A stretch of DNA of 64,000 bases from Desulfomicrobium escambiense DSM 10707 (GTDB taxonomy: Bacteria; Desulfobacterota; Desulfovibrionia; Desulfovibrionales; Desulfomicrobiaceae): contig NZ_AUAR01000002.1 in NCBI RefSeq assembly GCF_000428825.1, positions 1-64,000 of the forward strand, given 5' to 3'. The notes under the pieces were generated by a model. That model saw only the letters and a program-made list of their open reading frames with translations. It made no database searches and was not told the DNA's origin. Of the stretch, positions 23,063-32,893 are shown in pieces (position 1 is the first letter of the stretch; each line of letters opens with the position of its first letter). The translations under genes and the position numbers were made by a program.

Positions 23063-25990
23063 TCAACGGCCAGCGAGCCGACCCCAGTCCACCGGCACGC
23101 GCACGGTCTTTTCGGCCTTGTTGCGAAACAGCAGATGACCGTGGCGCAGCCCGTAGAGGAACAGGTCTCGGGTCACGGCCACGTCCTGGCGGCAGTAGGC
23201 GACGATGTCGTCGATGCGTCCCTCCTTCCACCAGGTCAGGGCCTGGGTGCCGCTGGCGCTCTTGGCCGCGCCGAGGGTCTCGCGGGAGAGGTGGTCCAAG
23301 GACAGGCGGTAGCCGAGGGTGGCGTGAATGTCCCCCAGGATGTCCAGGGTGGGCAGGGAGGCGAAGTCGAAACGGCTCAAGCCCCGCAGGACCGCGTAGT
23401 CGAAGCGCGCGATGTTGAAGCCGACCACCAGGTCGAACTCGACCAGATCGCCCACCAGCCGCGGCACGTCCTCCTGCAGGTAATCCCGGAAGGACTCCGT
23501 GCCGGAATCGTACACGACCACGCAGCTCACGCCCATGAGGTCCGCCCGGTGCCATCCCCCGACCTCCTGGGCCGATCTCCTGGTCTCCAGATCCAGCACC
23601 GCAAACCGAAACCCCTCCGGCAGCCTAGCCCCCTGCACACGCACATCCCCGCTATCTTCATCCCCCAACCCTACTGGGGGGGTCCGGGGGGCATCATGCC
23701 CCCCGGCCGCCGGAGGCATCTCCCCCACCCCGCCCACCGGCGCCGGACCGGCCATCACCCCCTCCAGCACCCGCAAGGCCGCGCCCTTGGCGATGGGCCT
23801 GTTCCCGGAGCCGCACTTGGGCGAGTGCACGCAGGAGGGACAGCCGTTTTCGCACCCGCAGTCGCGGATGACCTGCAAGGTCCTGTGCAGCAGGGTCTCG
23901 AAGGCGGCGTAGGCCTGGTCGGCCAGGCCGCAGCCGCCGGGCAACCCGTCGTAGATGAACACGGCCGCGCTGCCGACCTGGGGGTGAAAGGGGATGGAGA
24001 TGCCGCCGAGGTCGCTGCGGTCGGTCATGACCAGAAGCGGCATCATGCCGATGGCGGCGTGCTCCAGGGCGTGGATGCCGCCCATGAAGTGGGCCATCTC
24101 CGCCTCGACCTGTCGCCGCACGGTCTCCGGGATGGCGATCCACACGCCGCGCGTGACGAAGACGAGGGGGTCCATGTCCAAGGGCACGGTGCCGAGGTTA
24201 CGACCGCCGCGCACGCCGATGCGGTCGTAGCCCGTGACCTGGTCCGTGACCCGGAGCTCCCCGAGATAAACCATGGCCCCGAACACGGGTCGTGAGGCGT
24301 CGATGCGGATGATCTCCGTGGACTTCTCGTGCCGCACCCGCGTGTACCAGGAGACCTTGACCCGTCGGGCCCGGGCCATGCCGGTCTGCAGATCCAGGTC
24401 GGCGACGACGTAGGTCGCGCCGCGGTGCAGGTAGACGGCGCCGGGGTGGGTCTCGAACACGGCCCGGAAGCGGTCCACCAGGCCGATGCGCTCGCCGCTG
24501 TCCATGTCCAGGATGGCCAGGGTCGAGCCAGTGCCGCGCAGGGCCACGCCGCGGTGGGGCTGTCTGGCCGCGGAGAAGTACTCCTGGCCGTCGCGGCTCT
24601 GCAGCAGTTCACCTCTGCGAACGAGGCCGGCGACCAGAGCCGGGTTCTCCAGGGCCAGGGGATCGCTCTGGTGCAGGGACGCCTCGGCCGCGGCGCATTG
24701 GAGATGGCGGGCGGCGATGACGGGGTTGCCGGGGTTGATGACGGCCCGCTCGGGCGTCATGGCGAAGAACTCGTCGGGGTGGTGCATGAAATACTGGTCC
24801 AGGGCGTCCTCGTGGCCGATGAGGAAGGTCGCGGCTTCGCGCCCGCCGCGGCCGACACGTCCCGAACGCTGCAGGGTGGCCATGATGGAGCCGGGATAGC
24901 CGACCAGAATGCAGACATCGAGGCCGCCGATGTCGATGCCCAGTTCCAGGGCGCTGGTCGAGACCACGGCCAGCAGGTCGCCCGAGGAGAGCCGGGCCTC
25001 GATCTCGCGGCGTTCCTCGGGAAGAAAGCCGGCGCGGTAGGCGGAAATACGTTCCTGCTCGCCCGCCTCACGCTGGGACGTCCACAGGGCGATGAGTTCG
25101 GTCATGCGCCGGGACTTGCAGTAGACGATGGTCCGCAAGCCCAGGCGCATGGACTCCTGCAGCAGGCCGATGGCCTTGCGGGCGGCGCCGTCCACGCCGT
25201 TGATCAGGAGCATGTGCCTGGGCGGGGCTGCGGCCGTGCCCTCCAGGACGGCGGTCATGGGCAGGCCCGTCAGGCTTGCGGCCAGTTCCTCTGGGTTGGC
25301 GATGGTAGCGGACGAGCAGACGAAGGTCGGCGCGGCGCCATACAGACGGCAGATGCGCACCAGGCGGCGGAAGACCCAGGCCATGTGCGAGCCCATGACG
25401 CCGCGGTAGGTGTGCACCTCGTCCACGACCACGAAGCGGAGGTTCGCGAAGAACCCGGCCCAGCGCTCGTGACTCGGCAGGATGCCCAGATGGAGCATGT
25501 CCGGGTTGGTGAAGAGGATGTTCGGCGGGTTCTGCCGGATGCGGGTGCGCTGGGAGGACGGGGTGTCGCCGTCGTAGATGGCCGAGGTCGGCGTGGGGAA
25601 GAGGCTCGCGGCCAGGGCGTCCAGGGCCCGGCGCTGGTCCTGGGCCAGGGCCTTGAGGGGGAAGAGGTACAGCGCCCGCGCCGAGCGGTCGGCGTGACAG
25701 GCCTCGAGCACGGGCAGGTTGTAGATCAGGGACTTGCCGCTGGCCGTGGGCGTGGCCACCACGGCGTGGCGGCCCGAGCGCACCAGATCCGTGGCCCGGA
25801 CCTGGTGCTCGTAGAGTTCGCCCACGCCCATGAGGTCGAGCCCCCGGCGCAGCGGGGCTGGCCAGGGACGCCCGGGCGTGCCGAAGCGCGGCTCTCGGCC
25901 CGGAAAGAAGCGCCGCCCGGCGATGTCCACGGACAGCCAGGGCGTCTGCTCCACCAGGGCCAGGAGATCCGCGACGGTGGCCTCGGTCAT
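23063..25990 (-). CDS. Single-chain MrfA-MrfB (YprA-YprB) DNA helicase-exonuclease
   Basis: A 975-residue protein combining two functions that are separate genes in Bacillus. Residues ~50-600 are an SF2 helicase: Walker A TPTASGKS (80-87), DEVH (190-193), CSSATIANP, then QRSGRVGRGGR in the second RecA domain. Residues ~600-730 match the DUF1998 region with a four-Cys cluster (CGCENGCPSCVHSPKCG). After a Pro/Gly-rich linker, residues ~790-975 are an RNase H-like 3'-5' exonuclease with exo I DLET, exo II GFNIARFD and exo III YCRQDVAVT (DEDD type). MrfAB excises mitomycin-type DNA lesions in B. subtilis; a similar repair role is inferred. The linker overlaps a palindromic repeat at 23675-23721. 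Confidence 0.9.
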   Translation of the reverse strand: MTEATVADLLALVEQTPWLSVDIAGRRFFPGREPRFGTPGRPWPAPLRRGLDLMGVGELYEHQVRATDLVRSGRHAVVATPTASGKSLIYNLPVLEACHADRSARALYLFPLKALAQDQRRALDALAASLFPTPTSAIYDGDTPSSQRTRIRQNPPNILFTNPDMLHLGILPSHERWAGFFANLRFVVVDEVHTYRGVMGSHMAWVFRRLVRICRLYGAAPTFVCSSATIANPEELAASLTGLPMTAVLEGTAAAPPRHMLLINGVDGAARKAIGLLQESMRLGLRTIVYCKSRRMTELIALWTSQREAGEQERISAYRAGFLPEERREIEARLSSGDLLAVVSTSALELGIDIGGLDVCILVGYPGSIMATLQRSGRVGRGGREAATFLIGHEDALDQYFMHHPDEFFAMTPERAVINPGNPVIAARHLQCAAAEASLHQSDPLALENPALVAGLVRRGELLQSRDGQEYFSAARQPHRGVALRGTGSTLAILDMDSGERIGLVDRFRAVFETHPGAVYLHRGATYVVADLDLQTGMARARRVKVSWYTRVRHEKSTEIIRIDASRPVFGAMVYLGELRVTDQVTGYDRIGVRGGRNLGTVPLDMDPLVFVTRGVWIAIPETVRRQVEAEMAHFMGGIHALEHAAIGMMPLLVMTDRSDLGGISIPFHPQVGSAAVFIYDGLPGGCGLADQAYAAFETLLHRTLQVIRDCGCENGCPSCVHSPKCGSGNRPIAKGAALRVLEGVMAGPAPVGGVGEMPPAAGGHDAPRTPPVGLGDEDSGDVRVQGARLPEGFRFAVLDLETRRSAQEVGGWHRADLMGVSCVVVYDSGTESFRDYLQEDVPRLVGDLVEFDLVVGFNIARFDYAVLRGLSRFDFASLPTLDILGDIHATLGYRLSLDHLSRETLGAAKSASGTQALTWWKEGRIDDIVAYCRQDVAVTRDLFLYGLRHGHLLFRNKAEKTVRVPVDWGRLAGR
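23675..23721. repeat. Palindromic repeat inside the helicase-exonuclease linker
   Basis: CCGGGGGGCAT-C-ATGCCCCCCGG (23684-23706) is a perfect palindrome. It is followed by GGCCGCCGGAGGCATC. On the minus strand this has the same layout as the arms of the repeat at 61643-61794: TGCCTCCGGCGG, then a G-run/C-run hairpin, then ACCCC. It sits exactly between the helicase and nuclease domains of the gene and is translated as a Pro/Gly linker. Confidence 0.65.
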
Positions 25991-26077
25991 GCTCGCTCCG
26001 ATGAGGACATCGGAAACCCTGGTTGGTGGAAAATTTCCTTCACCGTGGCATCACTTGCGTTCATCGAGGATAAAAGA

Positions 26078-26203
26078 TGGATTCCCGCCTGCGCGGAAAT
26101 GACGCATCGACAGGGCGACACGACGAGACATCATCCAGGGCTCGAGGAATAAAGCCGGATGGCCGCCCTGCCTCGGGGTCATTCCCGCGCAGGCGGGAAT
26201 CCA
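26078..26203. repeat. REPIN-like inverted repeat pair
   Basis: Two 26-nt copies in opposite orientation, 26078-26103 and 26178-26203, identical at 25 of 26 positions, each built on TGGATTCCCGC...GCGGGAATGAC. They are 74 nt apart, with additional inner complementarity (CAGGGCG/CGCCCTG). The 'ATTCCCGC-x-GCGGGAAT' core is a widespread proteobacterial REP-type palindrome. The 281-nt gap between the helicase gene and the response regulator holds this element and no gene. Confidence 0.75.
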
Positions 26204-26271
26204 GGCCTTTCGAGCCACGACCGCCCTTCTGTCCATACCGCGCCAGCATACTTCGAAACCTACAAGGCATC

Positions 26272-27648
26272 TCAGTTCTTGGCTGCGATCTTGTACTTCT
26301 TGAGCTTGTACTGCAGCAGGCTCTTGGACACGTCGAGCATCTCCGCCGTCTTGACCTGCACGAAGCCCGAATGGACCATGGCCCGGCGGATGAGCGCGGC
26401 CTCGATCTTCTCCAGGGTCTCGGACAGGTTGATCTTCAGCGGCAGGAGGTCCACGGCGCTCTTGAACTGCGTCTCCTCGTCACGCAGTTCCGGCGGCAGG
26501 TCCTCGACGTCGATGACGTCGCGGCTGGACAGGACCACGCACCGTTCGATGACGTTCTCCAGTTGGCGCACGTTGCCCGGCCACTCGTAGGCCGAGAGAT
26601 AGTCGACGGCCCCAGGGGTGAAGCCGTGCACCACGCGGTTGTTCTCCAGGGAGAACTTGCGCAGGAAATGGCTGGCCAGGATGGGGATGTCCTCGCGCCG
26701 CTCGCGCAGGGGCGGCAGGTGGATGTTGACCACGTTCAGTCGGTAGAAAAGGTCCTCGCGAAACTTGCCGGCCGCGATCTCGTCCTGCAGGTTCTTGTTG
26801 GTGGCGGCCACCAGGCGGAAATCGACGGCGATGGTCTCGGTGCCGCCGACGCGCTCGATGACCCGCTCCTGCAGCACGCGCAGGAGCTTGACCTGCATCT
26901 CCAGGGAGAGTTCGCCGATTTCGTCCAGGAACAGGGTTCCACCCTGTGCCAGCTCGAAACGGCCGCGCTTCAGGGCCATGGCGCCGGTGAAGGAGCCCTT
27001 CTCGTGGCCGAAGAGCTCGCTTTCCAGCACGCCGGGGTTCAGGGACATGCAGTTGACGGACACGAAGGGCATGTCCTTGCGGTCCGAGGCGATGTGGATG
27101 GCGCGGGCCACCAGCTCCTTGCCCGTGCCGGACTCGCCGGTGATGAGCACGGTGCTGCGCGTCGGCGCCACCTTGCCGGCCAGGGCCAGCACGTCCTGGA
27201 TGGCCTTGGAGTTGCCGATGATGGTCTCCTTGCCGAACTTCTCGGCCAGGCTCTCGCGCAACAGCCGGTTCTGGCGCTCGGCGTGGGACAGCTTCAGGGC
27301 CTTGCGCACCGAAAGCAGGATCTCGTCGTTGGCGAAGGGCTTGGTGATGTAGTCGAAAGCCCCGCTCTTCATGGCTTCCACGGCCCGGTCGATGGTGCCG
27401 AAGGCCGTCATGATCATGACCGGGATGTGCGAGTGGCGCTTGCGCACGGACTCCAGGACCTCCTGGCCGGTCATGCCGGGCATCTTCATGTCCGTGATGA
27501 CCACGTCCACCTCGGACTCGTCGAGATAGGTCATGGCCATGACCGGATCGGACAGGGCCGTGACGGTGTAGCCCTCCTCCTGCAGGATGGCCTCCAGGAT
27601 GAGCAGATAGTTCTTTTCGTCGTCGATGATGAGGATGTGATTACCCAT
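26272..27648 (-). CDS. NtrC-family sigma54 response regulator
   Basis: A 458-residue cytosolic regulator. Receiver domain ~1-115 with acidic pocket DD (9-10), phosphoacceptor D53 and K103. AAA+ domain with Walker A GESGTGKE (171-178), sigma54 loop GSFTGA (218-223, the less common Ser variant of GAFTGA) and [10 protein letters not shown]. The C-terminal Fis-like helix-turn-helix ends [21 protein letters not shown]. The start [11 protein letters not shown] at 27648 is preferred; an ATG six codons earlier overlaps the kinase stop. It is 11 nt after the kinase gene and forms a two-component system with it. Targets are unknown. Confidence 0.93.
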   Translation of the reverse strand: MGNHILIIDDEKNYLLILEAILQEEGYTVTALSDPVMAMTYLDESEVDVVITDMKMPGMTGQEVLESVRKRHSHIPVMIMTAFGTIDRAVEAMKSGAFDYITKPFANDEILLSVRKALKLSHAERQNRLLRESLAEKFGKETIIGNSKAIQDVLALAGKVAPTRSTVLITGESGTGKELVARAIHIASDRKDMPFVSVNCMSLNPGVLESELFGHEKGSFTGAMALKRGRFELAQGGTLFLDEIGELSLEMQVKLLRVLQERVIERVGGTETIAVDFRLVAATNKNLQDEIAAGKFREDLFYRLNVVNIHLPPLRERREDIPILASHFLRKFSLENNRVVHGFTPGAVDYLSAYEWPGNVRQLENVIERCVVLSSRDVIDVEDLPPELRDEETQFKSAVDLLPLKINLSETLEKIEAALIRRAMVHSGFVQVKTAEMLDVSKSLLQYKLKKYKIAAKN

Positions 27649-27659
27649 GGGAATGTGTC

Positions 27660-29096
27660 CTAGCACGGCTCGGAAAAGACCACGAGGGCTTCCGCGCCTC
27701 CGTTCTCGCCGTTGCGCAGGGTCAGCTCCGCGCCGTGAATCTGGAATATGGAGTTGGTGATGGCCAGTCCCAGGCCTGTCCCCGTCTCCTTGGTCGTGAA
27801 GAAGGGTTCGATGTAGCGTTCGAGCTGCTTGGCGTCAAAGCCGGGCCCCGTGTCCCGGATCAGCACGCCGGTCTGGCCGTCGTGGCACACGGGCGCGATG
27901 CCGACCCGCCCGCCCCCGTCGCAGGCCTGAATGGCGTTGCTGATGAGATTGTAGAAGCCCCGGTACAAAAGGTCCCGGTCCCCCTGGACCATGTAGCCCG
28001 GAGGCAGCGTGCTCTCCACGCTGACGCCGTGCTCCTGCCCTTCCTGGGTCAGGAAGCCCACGGCATGGCGGATGACCTTCTCCAGATCCACGTCCTCCAG
28101 GGACGGCTGCCTGGGCCGCGCGTAGTCGAGGAAGTCGTTGACCGTCTGGCTCAGGCGCTTGGACTCGTGGAAGATGGCCTCCAGAATGCTCGCGTTGCCT
28201 CCGCCCTGGGCCTTTTCGCGCTTGAGGAGCAGCTCCGCGCTGCTGCGGATGATGCCTAGGGGGTTGCGGATCTCGTGGGCGATGCTGGCGACCATGCGTC
28301 CCATGGACGCGAGCTTCTCGTTCTGCTGCAGCTCCTTCTCCAGACGTTCCTTGTCCCGCAGGCGCTCGTCGAGCACGCGGTCGGCCTTGCGGATGAGAAA
28401 GAAGATCAGGGCGTAGAGGGCCGCCGAACCGAGGAAGGTGGTCAGGATGATGAGGCGCTGCAGGTGCAGGACGGTCTCGTAGTCGCTGGTGATGTCCTGG
28501 GTGAACTCGAGCACGCCCAGGAGCGGCCCGGGCTGGTCGCGAAAGCGCAGGTCCCGCTCGGCGCGCAGGGGATGGACCGTGCGCAGGACCACGTCCCCGG
28601 GCTGCAGGTCGAAGGCGAAAACGACATCCCATACGTTCAGGTTGTTCTGCAGCACGAAGCTGCGCTCGCCCTTCTCGATGGCCTCGCGCACCTCCTTGCC
28701 GCCCATGTCGGTATTGCCGATCTGGTTCGCGTCGGTGCTGTAGGCCACCTCGCTCTGCTCGTCGAAGATGCGCAGCTCGCGGACGTGGAAGGAATGGATG
28801 GTCGACTCGATGACCTGCTCCAGCCGCTCGTACTGGTCCTTGCGCTTGAGCTCCACCCGGCCGAAGCCGAGCACCACGGGCAGGGTGAAGCGGCGGTAGA
28901 TCTGGTGGTTCAGGTTTTCGGCCAGGAGTTGGGCAAAGGCCGTGTTCTTCTTCAGCAGCGCCCTCTTGGCGTAGTTGGTCATGAATACCGACATGAGGCT
29001 GCTCGAACCCAGGATCAGCACCAGGGTGCTGATGGACAGGAACTTGACCAACTGAAAGGGATGGGCCGGATCGACGCGAAAGGGGTTGAGCTTCAT
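27660..29096 (-). CDS. Sensor histidine kinase
   Basis: A 478-residue membrane sensor paired with the NtrC-type regulator. Two membrane helices (~17-40 and ~214-236) enclose a ~170-residue periplasmic sensing domain (single-Cache/PAS-like by size). Then comes a short signalling linker. The H-box is SIAHEIRNPLG with His274, the N-box NLISNAIQA, and the G-boxes DTGPGF and GTGLGLAI. Overall layout resembles ZraS/AtoS-type kinases that partner sigma54 regulators. It lies downstream of pgi across an 88-nt gap with a TTCG hairpin. The signal cannot be named from sequence. Confidence 0.92.
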   Translation of the reverse strand: MKLNPFRVDPAHPFQLVKFLSISTLVLILGSSSLMSVFMTNYAKRALLKKNTAFAQLLAENLNHQIYRRFTLPVVLGFGRVELKRKDQYERLEQVIESTIHSFHVRELRIFDEQSEVAYSTDANQIGNTDMGGKEVREAIEKGERSFVLQNNLNVWDVVFAFDLQPGDVVLRTVHPLRAERDLRFRDQPGPLLGVLEFTQDITSDYETVLHLQRLIILTTFLGSAALYALIFFLIRKADRVLDERLRDKERLEKELQQNEKLASMGRMVASIAHEIRNPLGIIRSSAELLLKREKAQGGGNASILEAIFHESKRLSQTVNDFLDYARPRQPSLEDVDLEKVIRHAVGFLTQEGQEHGVSVESTLPPGYMVQGDRDLLYRGFYNLISNAIQACDGGGRVGIAPVCHDGQTGVLIRDTGPGFDAKQLERYIEPFFTTKETGTGLGLAITNSIFQIHGAELTLRNGENGGAEALVVFSEPC

Positions 29097-29145
29097 GCTG
29101 TGGCCGGGTGCAAAATGTGGACGGGCGCGCTGCCCCGCACGGGGA

Positions 29146-29163
29146 GCGGGGCCGAAGCCCCGC
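29146..29163. other. Stable hairpin between pgi and the histidine kinase gene
   Basis: GCGGGGC-CGAA-GCCCCGC on the plus strand, reading as a TTCG tetraloop hairpin on the minus strand, with a 7-bp perfect stem and no T-run. It may be a partial terminator or processing site between the two minus-strand genes. Confidence 0.5.
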
Positions 29164-29184
29164 GTGTTTCACCGACGATAGGGC

Positions 29185-30810
29185 CTAGGCCCTGCGCCGG
29201 TCAAGGCAGTAGCGGAGGAGGCCGCTGGTGGACGAGTCGTGCGTTGCCGCGCCCTTGCCCTGCAGCTCCGGCAGGATGACCCCGGCCAGCTGCTTGCCGA
29301 GTTCCACGCCCATCTGGTCGTAGGAGTTGACGCCCCACACGCTGCCCTGCACAAAGATCTTGTGCTCGTACATGGCGATGAGGCTGCCCAGGGCGCGCGG
29401 GGTCAGGCGGTCGTAGAGGATGGAGTTGGTCGGGCGGTTGCCGGGGAAGACCTTGTGTGGGGCCAGGGCCGCCCGCTTGTCCGGCGGCAGGGAGGACAGC
29501 TCCCTTTCGGCCTCCTCAAGGGTCCGCCCACGCATGAGGGCCTCGGTCTGAGCCAGGAAGTTGGCCAGCAGGATGGTGTGGTGCTCGCCGATGTCGTGCA
29601 GCGGGTTGACCGCGGCCAGGAAGTCGCAGGGCACCACGGTCGTGCCCTGATGCAGGAGCTGGTAGAAGGCGTGCTGGCCGTTGGTGCCGGGCTCGCCCCA
29701 GAGGATGGGACCGGTGGCGCAGGTCACGGGCTGGCCGCTCCGGGTCACGCCCTTGCCGTTACTTTCCATGTCGGCCTGCTGCATATAGGCGGGCAGCCTC
29801 GACAGGTACTGGTCGTAGGGCAGTATGGCGTGGGACTCGAAGCCCAGGAAGTTGCGGTACCACACGCCGAGCATGGCCAGCAGGACCGGGATGTTCCGCT
29901 CGAAGGGGGCCGTACGGAAGTGCTCGTCCATGTCCCGCGCCCCGGCCAGCAGCTCGCGGAAATTGTCCATGCCTACGGCCAGGGCGATGGACAGGCCGAT
30001 GCAGGACCACAGGGAATAGCGCCCGCCGACCCAGTCCCAGAAGGCGAACATGTTGGCCGGGTCGATGCCGAAGGTCGTGACGGCCTTCTCGTTGGTCGAC
30101 AGCGCCACGAAATGCCTGGCCACGTCGCCCTCCCCCGCCCCGGAGTCCAGAAACCAGGCGCGTGCCGTGTGGGCGTTGGTCAGGGTTTCCTGGGTGGTGA
30201 AGGTCTTGGAGGCGATGATGAAGAGGGTCGATTCCGGCCGCACCGACTCGAGCACGCGGGCGATGTGCGTGCCGTCGATGTTGGACACGAAATGAAAACG
30301 CATGTCCTTGTGCCGGTAGAAGCCCAGGGCCTCGGTGACCATGCAGGGGCCCAGGTCCGACCCGCCGATGCCGATGTTGACCACGTCGGTGATGCGCCCG
30401 CCCGTGTACCCCTTCCACTCCCCGGACCGCACGCGCCGCGTGAAGGCGTCCATCTGCCCGAGCACCGCGTGCACCTCGCCGACCACGTCGACGCCGTCAA
30501 GGATGAGGGGTTCATCGGCACGTCTGCGCAGGGCGGTGTGCAGCACGGCCCGGTTCTCGGTCGAGTTGATGCGCTCCCCGGCGAACATGGCCCGCATCCG
30601 TCCGGCCACATCGGCCTCGCGGGCCAGCTCCAGCAGGAGGGAGACGGTCTTCTCGGTGATCAGGTTCTTGGAATAGTCCAGGAAGATTCCGGCGCCAGAA
30701 ACGGAAAACCGCTCGAAGCGCCCCGGGTCCCGATCAAAGAGCTCCCGCAGGTTCGGTACTTCGGACACATGGTCGGCAAGCGCTTTCCAGGGGGCGGTCT
30801 GATCGATCAC
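29185..30810 (-). CDS. pgi: Glucose-6-phosphate isomerase
   Basis: A 541-residue cytosolic enzyme interconverting glucose-6-phosphate and fructose-6-phosphate. Signature blocks: [16 protein letters not shown], the [14 protein letters not shown] region, [14 protein letters not shown], and [18 protein letters not shown] holding the catalytic Glu. The length matches the long bacterial Pgi class. The start is GTG at 30810 with GGAGG seven nt upstream. It lies 13 nt after the aspartate aminotransferase stop, so the two are likely co-transcribed, although no metabolic link is obvious. In a sulfate reducer it likely serves gluconeogenesis or polyglucose turnover. Confidence 0.96.
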   Translation of the reverse strand: MIDQTAPWKALADHVSEVPNLRELFDRDPGRFERFSVSGAGIFLDYSKNLITEKTVSLLLELAREADVAGRMRAMFAGERINSTENRAVLHTALRRRADEPLILDGVDVVGEVHAVLGQMDAFTRRVRSGEWKGYTGGRITDVVNIGIGGSDLGPCMVTEALGFYRHKDMRFHFVSNIDGTHIARVLESVRPESTLFIIASKTFTTQETLTNAHTARAWFLDSGAGEGDVARHFVALSTNEKAVTTFGIDPANMFAFWDWVGGRYSLWSCIGLSIALAVGMDNFRELLAGARDMDEHFRTAPFERNIPVLLAMLGVWYRNFLGFESHAILPYDQYLSRLPAYMQQADMESNGKGVTRSGQPVTCATGPILWGEPGTNGQHAFYQLLHQGTTVVPCDFLAAVNPLHDIGEHHTILLANFLAQTEALMRGRTLEEAERELSSLPPDKRAALAPHKVFPGNRPTNSILYDRLTPRALGSLIAMYEHKIFVQGSVWGVNSYDQMGVELGKQLAGVILPELQGKGAATHDSSTSGLLRYCLDRRRA

Positions 30811-30823
30811 GGGGCACCTCCGG

Positions 30824-32005
30824 TTATTTCTTCAGGTCGTGGAGCACCTGGCCGACCTTGTCCAGGCAGTCGGACAGGGTCTCGTCGTCCAGGGCGTAGG
30901 AAATGCGGATGCAACGGTCGTCGCCGAAAGCCGCGCCGGGGACTAGGGCCACGCCGGCCCTGTCCAGCAGCAGGCCGCACAGCGCGGTCGAATCCGGCAC
31001 TTCGGGCGTGTAGTAGGCGTCCACCTGCGGGAACAGGTAAAAGGCGCCGGCCGGCTTGGGGCAGATCACGTCGCCCCAGGCCAGGACCTTGGCCAGGCCG
31101 AGGTCGCGGCGGCGCACGAAGGCCGCGAGCATGGGCGTTAGGCATTCCCAGCCGCCCGTCAGCGCGGCCAGGGCGGCCTTCTGGGCGATGGAGCAGATGT
31201 TGGAGGTGGACTGGCCCTGAATCTTGGTCATGGCCTTGATCAGATCGGCGTGGGCCAGGGTGTAGCCCACGCGCCAGCCGGTCATGGCGAAGCTCTTGGC
31301 CAGGCCGTTGACCACGGCGAAACTCTCGGGATGCCGCTGCCACCACGGCGCCAGGGAGGCGGGCTTGGCCGGGGCGTAGACCAGCTGGTCATAGATTTCG
31401 TCGGCGATGACGAAGATGCCCCTGTCCACGGCCCAGGCCGCGATGGCGTCGAGCTGCTCCTGCGTGTAATGGCAGCCCGTGGGGTTGGACGGGGTGTTCA
31501 TGATCAGGCAGCGCGTGCGCGGCGTGCGGGCCGCCTCCAGCTGCTCCACGCTGACCAGGAAGTCGTTCTGCGGCTCCGTGGCGACGAAGACCGGCACGCC
31601 GTCTGCCAGCTGCACCAGGGCCGGATAGCTGACCCAGTAGGGGGCCGGGACGATGACCTCGTCGCCAGGGTCGAGGAGCACCTGGAACAGGTTGTAGAGG
31701 CTCTGCTTGCCGCCGTTGGTCACGACCACGTTGTCCATGGCCGCGTCCACGCCGTAGAATGTGCCGAAATACCCGGCCACGGCCGTGCGCAGTTCGGGGA
31801 TGCCCGGTACCGGGGTATAGCGGGTGAAGCCCTGCTCCATGGCCTGACGCGCCGCTTCGCAGACGTGCTCGGGTGTGCGAAAGTCGGGCTCGCCGACGGC
31901 CAGGCTGACGATCTGCCGACCGGCGGCGCGCAACTCCTGGGCCTTGGTGTTGATGGTCAGGGTCGCGGAAGGCTTGATGCTGGTGATGCGTTGCGCCAGT
32001 TTCAT
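30824..32005 (-). CDS. Class I aspartate aminotransferase (PLP-dependent)
   Basis: A 393-residue fold-type I aminotransferase. The PLP lysine is in [16 protein letters not shown] (~residue 234). [22 protein letters not shown] and the late [11 protein letters not shown] (Arg binding the substrate carboxylate) are the usual AspB/AAT-Ib motifs. It transfers amino groups between aspartate and 2-oxoglutarate, and related enzymes also accept prephenate or aromatic substrates. The ATG at 32005 is followed immediately by a conserved [16 protein letters not shown] start. It is the first of a pair with pgi, 42 nt after the HDOD gene. Confidence 0.92.
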   Translation of the reverse strand: MKLAQRITSIKPSATLTINTKAQELRAAGRQIVSLAVGEPDFRTPEHVCEAARQAMEQGFTRYTPVPGIPELRTAVAGYFGTFYGVDAAMDNVVVTNGGKQSLYNLFQVLLDPGDEVIVPAPYWVSYPALVQLADGVPVFVATEPQNDFLVSVEQLEAARTPRTRCLIMNTPSNPTGCHYTQEQLDAIAAWAVDRGIFVIADEIYDQLVYAPAKPASLAPWWQRHPESFAVVNGLAKSFAMTGWRVGYTLAHADLIKAMTKIQGQSTSNICSIAQKAALAALTGGWECLTPMLAAFVRRRDLGLAKVLAWGDVICPKPAGAFYLFPQVDAYYTPEVPDSTALCGLLLDRAGVALVPGAAFGDDRCIRISYALDDETLSDCLDKVGQVLHDLKK

Positions 32006-32047
32006 GGTCGTCGGGTCTCCTCTTTGAGACGGATGATTGGGTTGGTG

Positions 32048-32893
32048 TTAGATTTCCGTTTTGGCGACGTGGTCTTCCACGGCGATCTCGAGTTCGGCCA
32101 GGGTAATGTCGGTCAGGCCCAGCAGTCCGGCTTCGCTGCACGTCACCAGGATCAGGCCGGGGTCCTGCCGCAGGCCGATGCCGAGCTTCATGCAGACGAG
32201 GTTGGACAGCCTGACAAGGACGAGCAGAAGGTTCGACGTGTCGTAGTCCTGGCGGTGATGGTCGCGGCAGACCACGCAGTAGGGCTCCGGCAGATTCCAT
32301 TTTTCGAGCAGCAGGAAGCCGCATTCGGGGTGCATGGCGTCAACGAACTCATCGGCCGCCGTCCTGGTGATGCGGGGGGCGCCTCGGTCCTTCTCGCCGA
32401 CGGAGACCAGGGCCTTGAGCACCAGGAGTTTTCCCACGTCGTGGATAAGCCCGGCGATGAAGGCTTCGGGCGCGAGGTCCTCGTAGCCGCAGCGCTTGGC
32501 CAGCCACTGGGCGCCGAAGGCGCAGGCCACGGAGTGCCTCCAGAGGGTGCTGGTGTACTGCTGCACGAAGGGATTGCGCGACGCGTAGTTCTTGCGCTGC
32601 GTGGCCATCATGACGCAGTTGACCACCTCCCGCAGGCCGATGCGGACCACGGCGTCCTGGATGCGGCTGATCTTCTTGATGCCGCGGAAAAACGAGGAGT
32701 TGGCGACCTTGAGGACCTCGGCCACCAGCACCTGGTCCTGGATGATGAGGTTCACGACCTTGTCCGTGTCCGGGTCCTCCCTGGACGCCTCCTGATGGAC
32801 GAGCAGCGCCGTGCGATCGAAAACGGGGAGGTCGCTCCCCGGCTCGTCCAGGAATTCCCGGACGCGGTCGTGAATGGATGCTATTTCGAACAT
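32048..32893 (-). CDS. HDOD domain protein
   Basis: A 281-residue cytosolic protein with an HDOD fold (~20-225). VLKVANSSFFRG and IQDAVVRIGLREVVN are the standard HDOD blocks, and GLIHDVGKLLVLKA keeps an HD pair, unlike many family members. HDOD proteins are signalling scaffolds rather than proven hydrolases. Its ATG directly abuts the stop of the secretion/pilus ATPase gene (TAA-ATG), so it is co-translated with that ATPase and likely acts in the same motility or secretion control pathway; the mechanism is inferred. Confidence 0.85.
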   Translation of the reverse strand: MFEIASIHDRVREFLDEPGSDLPVFDRTALLVHQEASREDPDTDKVVNLIIQDQVLVAEVLKVANSSFFRGIKKISRIQDAVVRIGLREVVNCVMMATQRKNYASRNPFVQQYTSTLWRHSVACAFGAQWLAKRCGYEDLAPEAFIAGLIHDVGKLLVLKALVSVGEKDRGAPRITRTAADEFVDAMHPECGFLLLEKWNLPEPYCVVCRDHHRQDYDTSNLLLVLVRLSNLVCMKLGIGLRQDPGLILVTCSEAGLLGLTDITLAELEIAVEDHVAKTEI

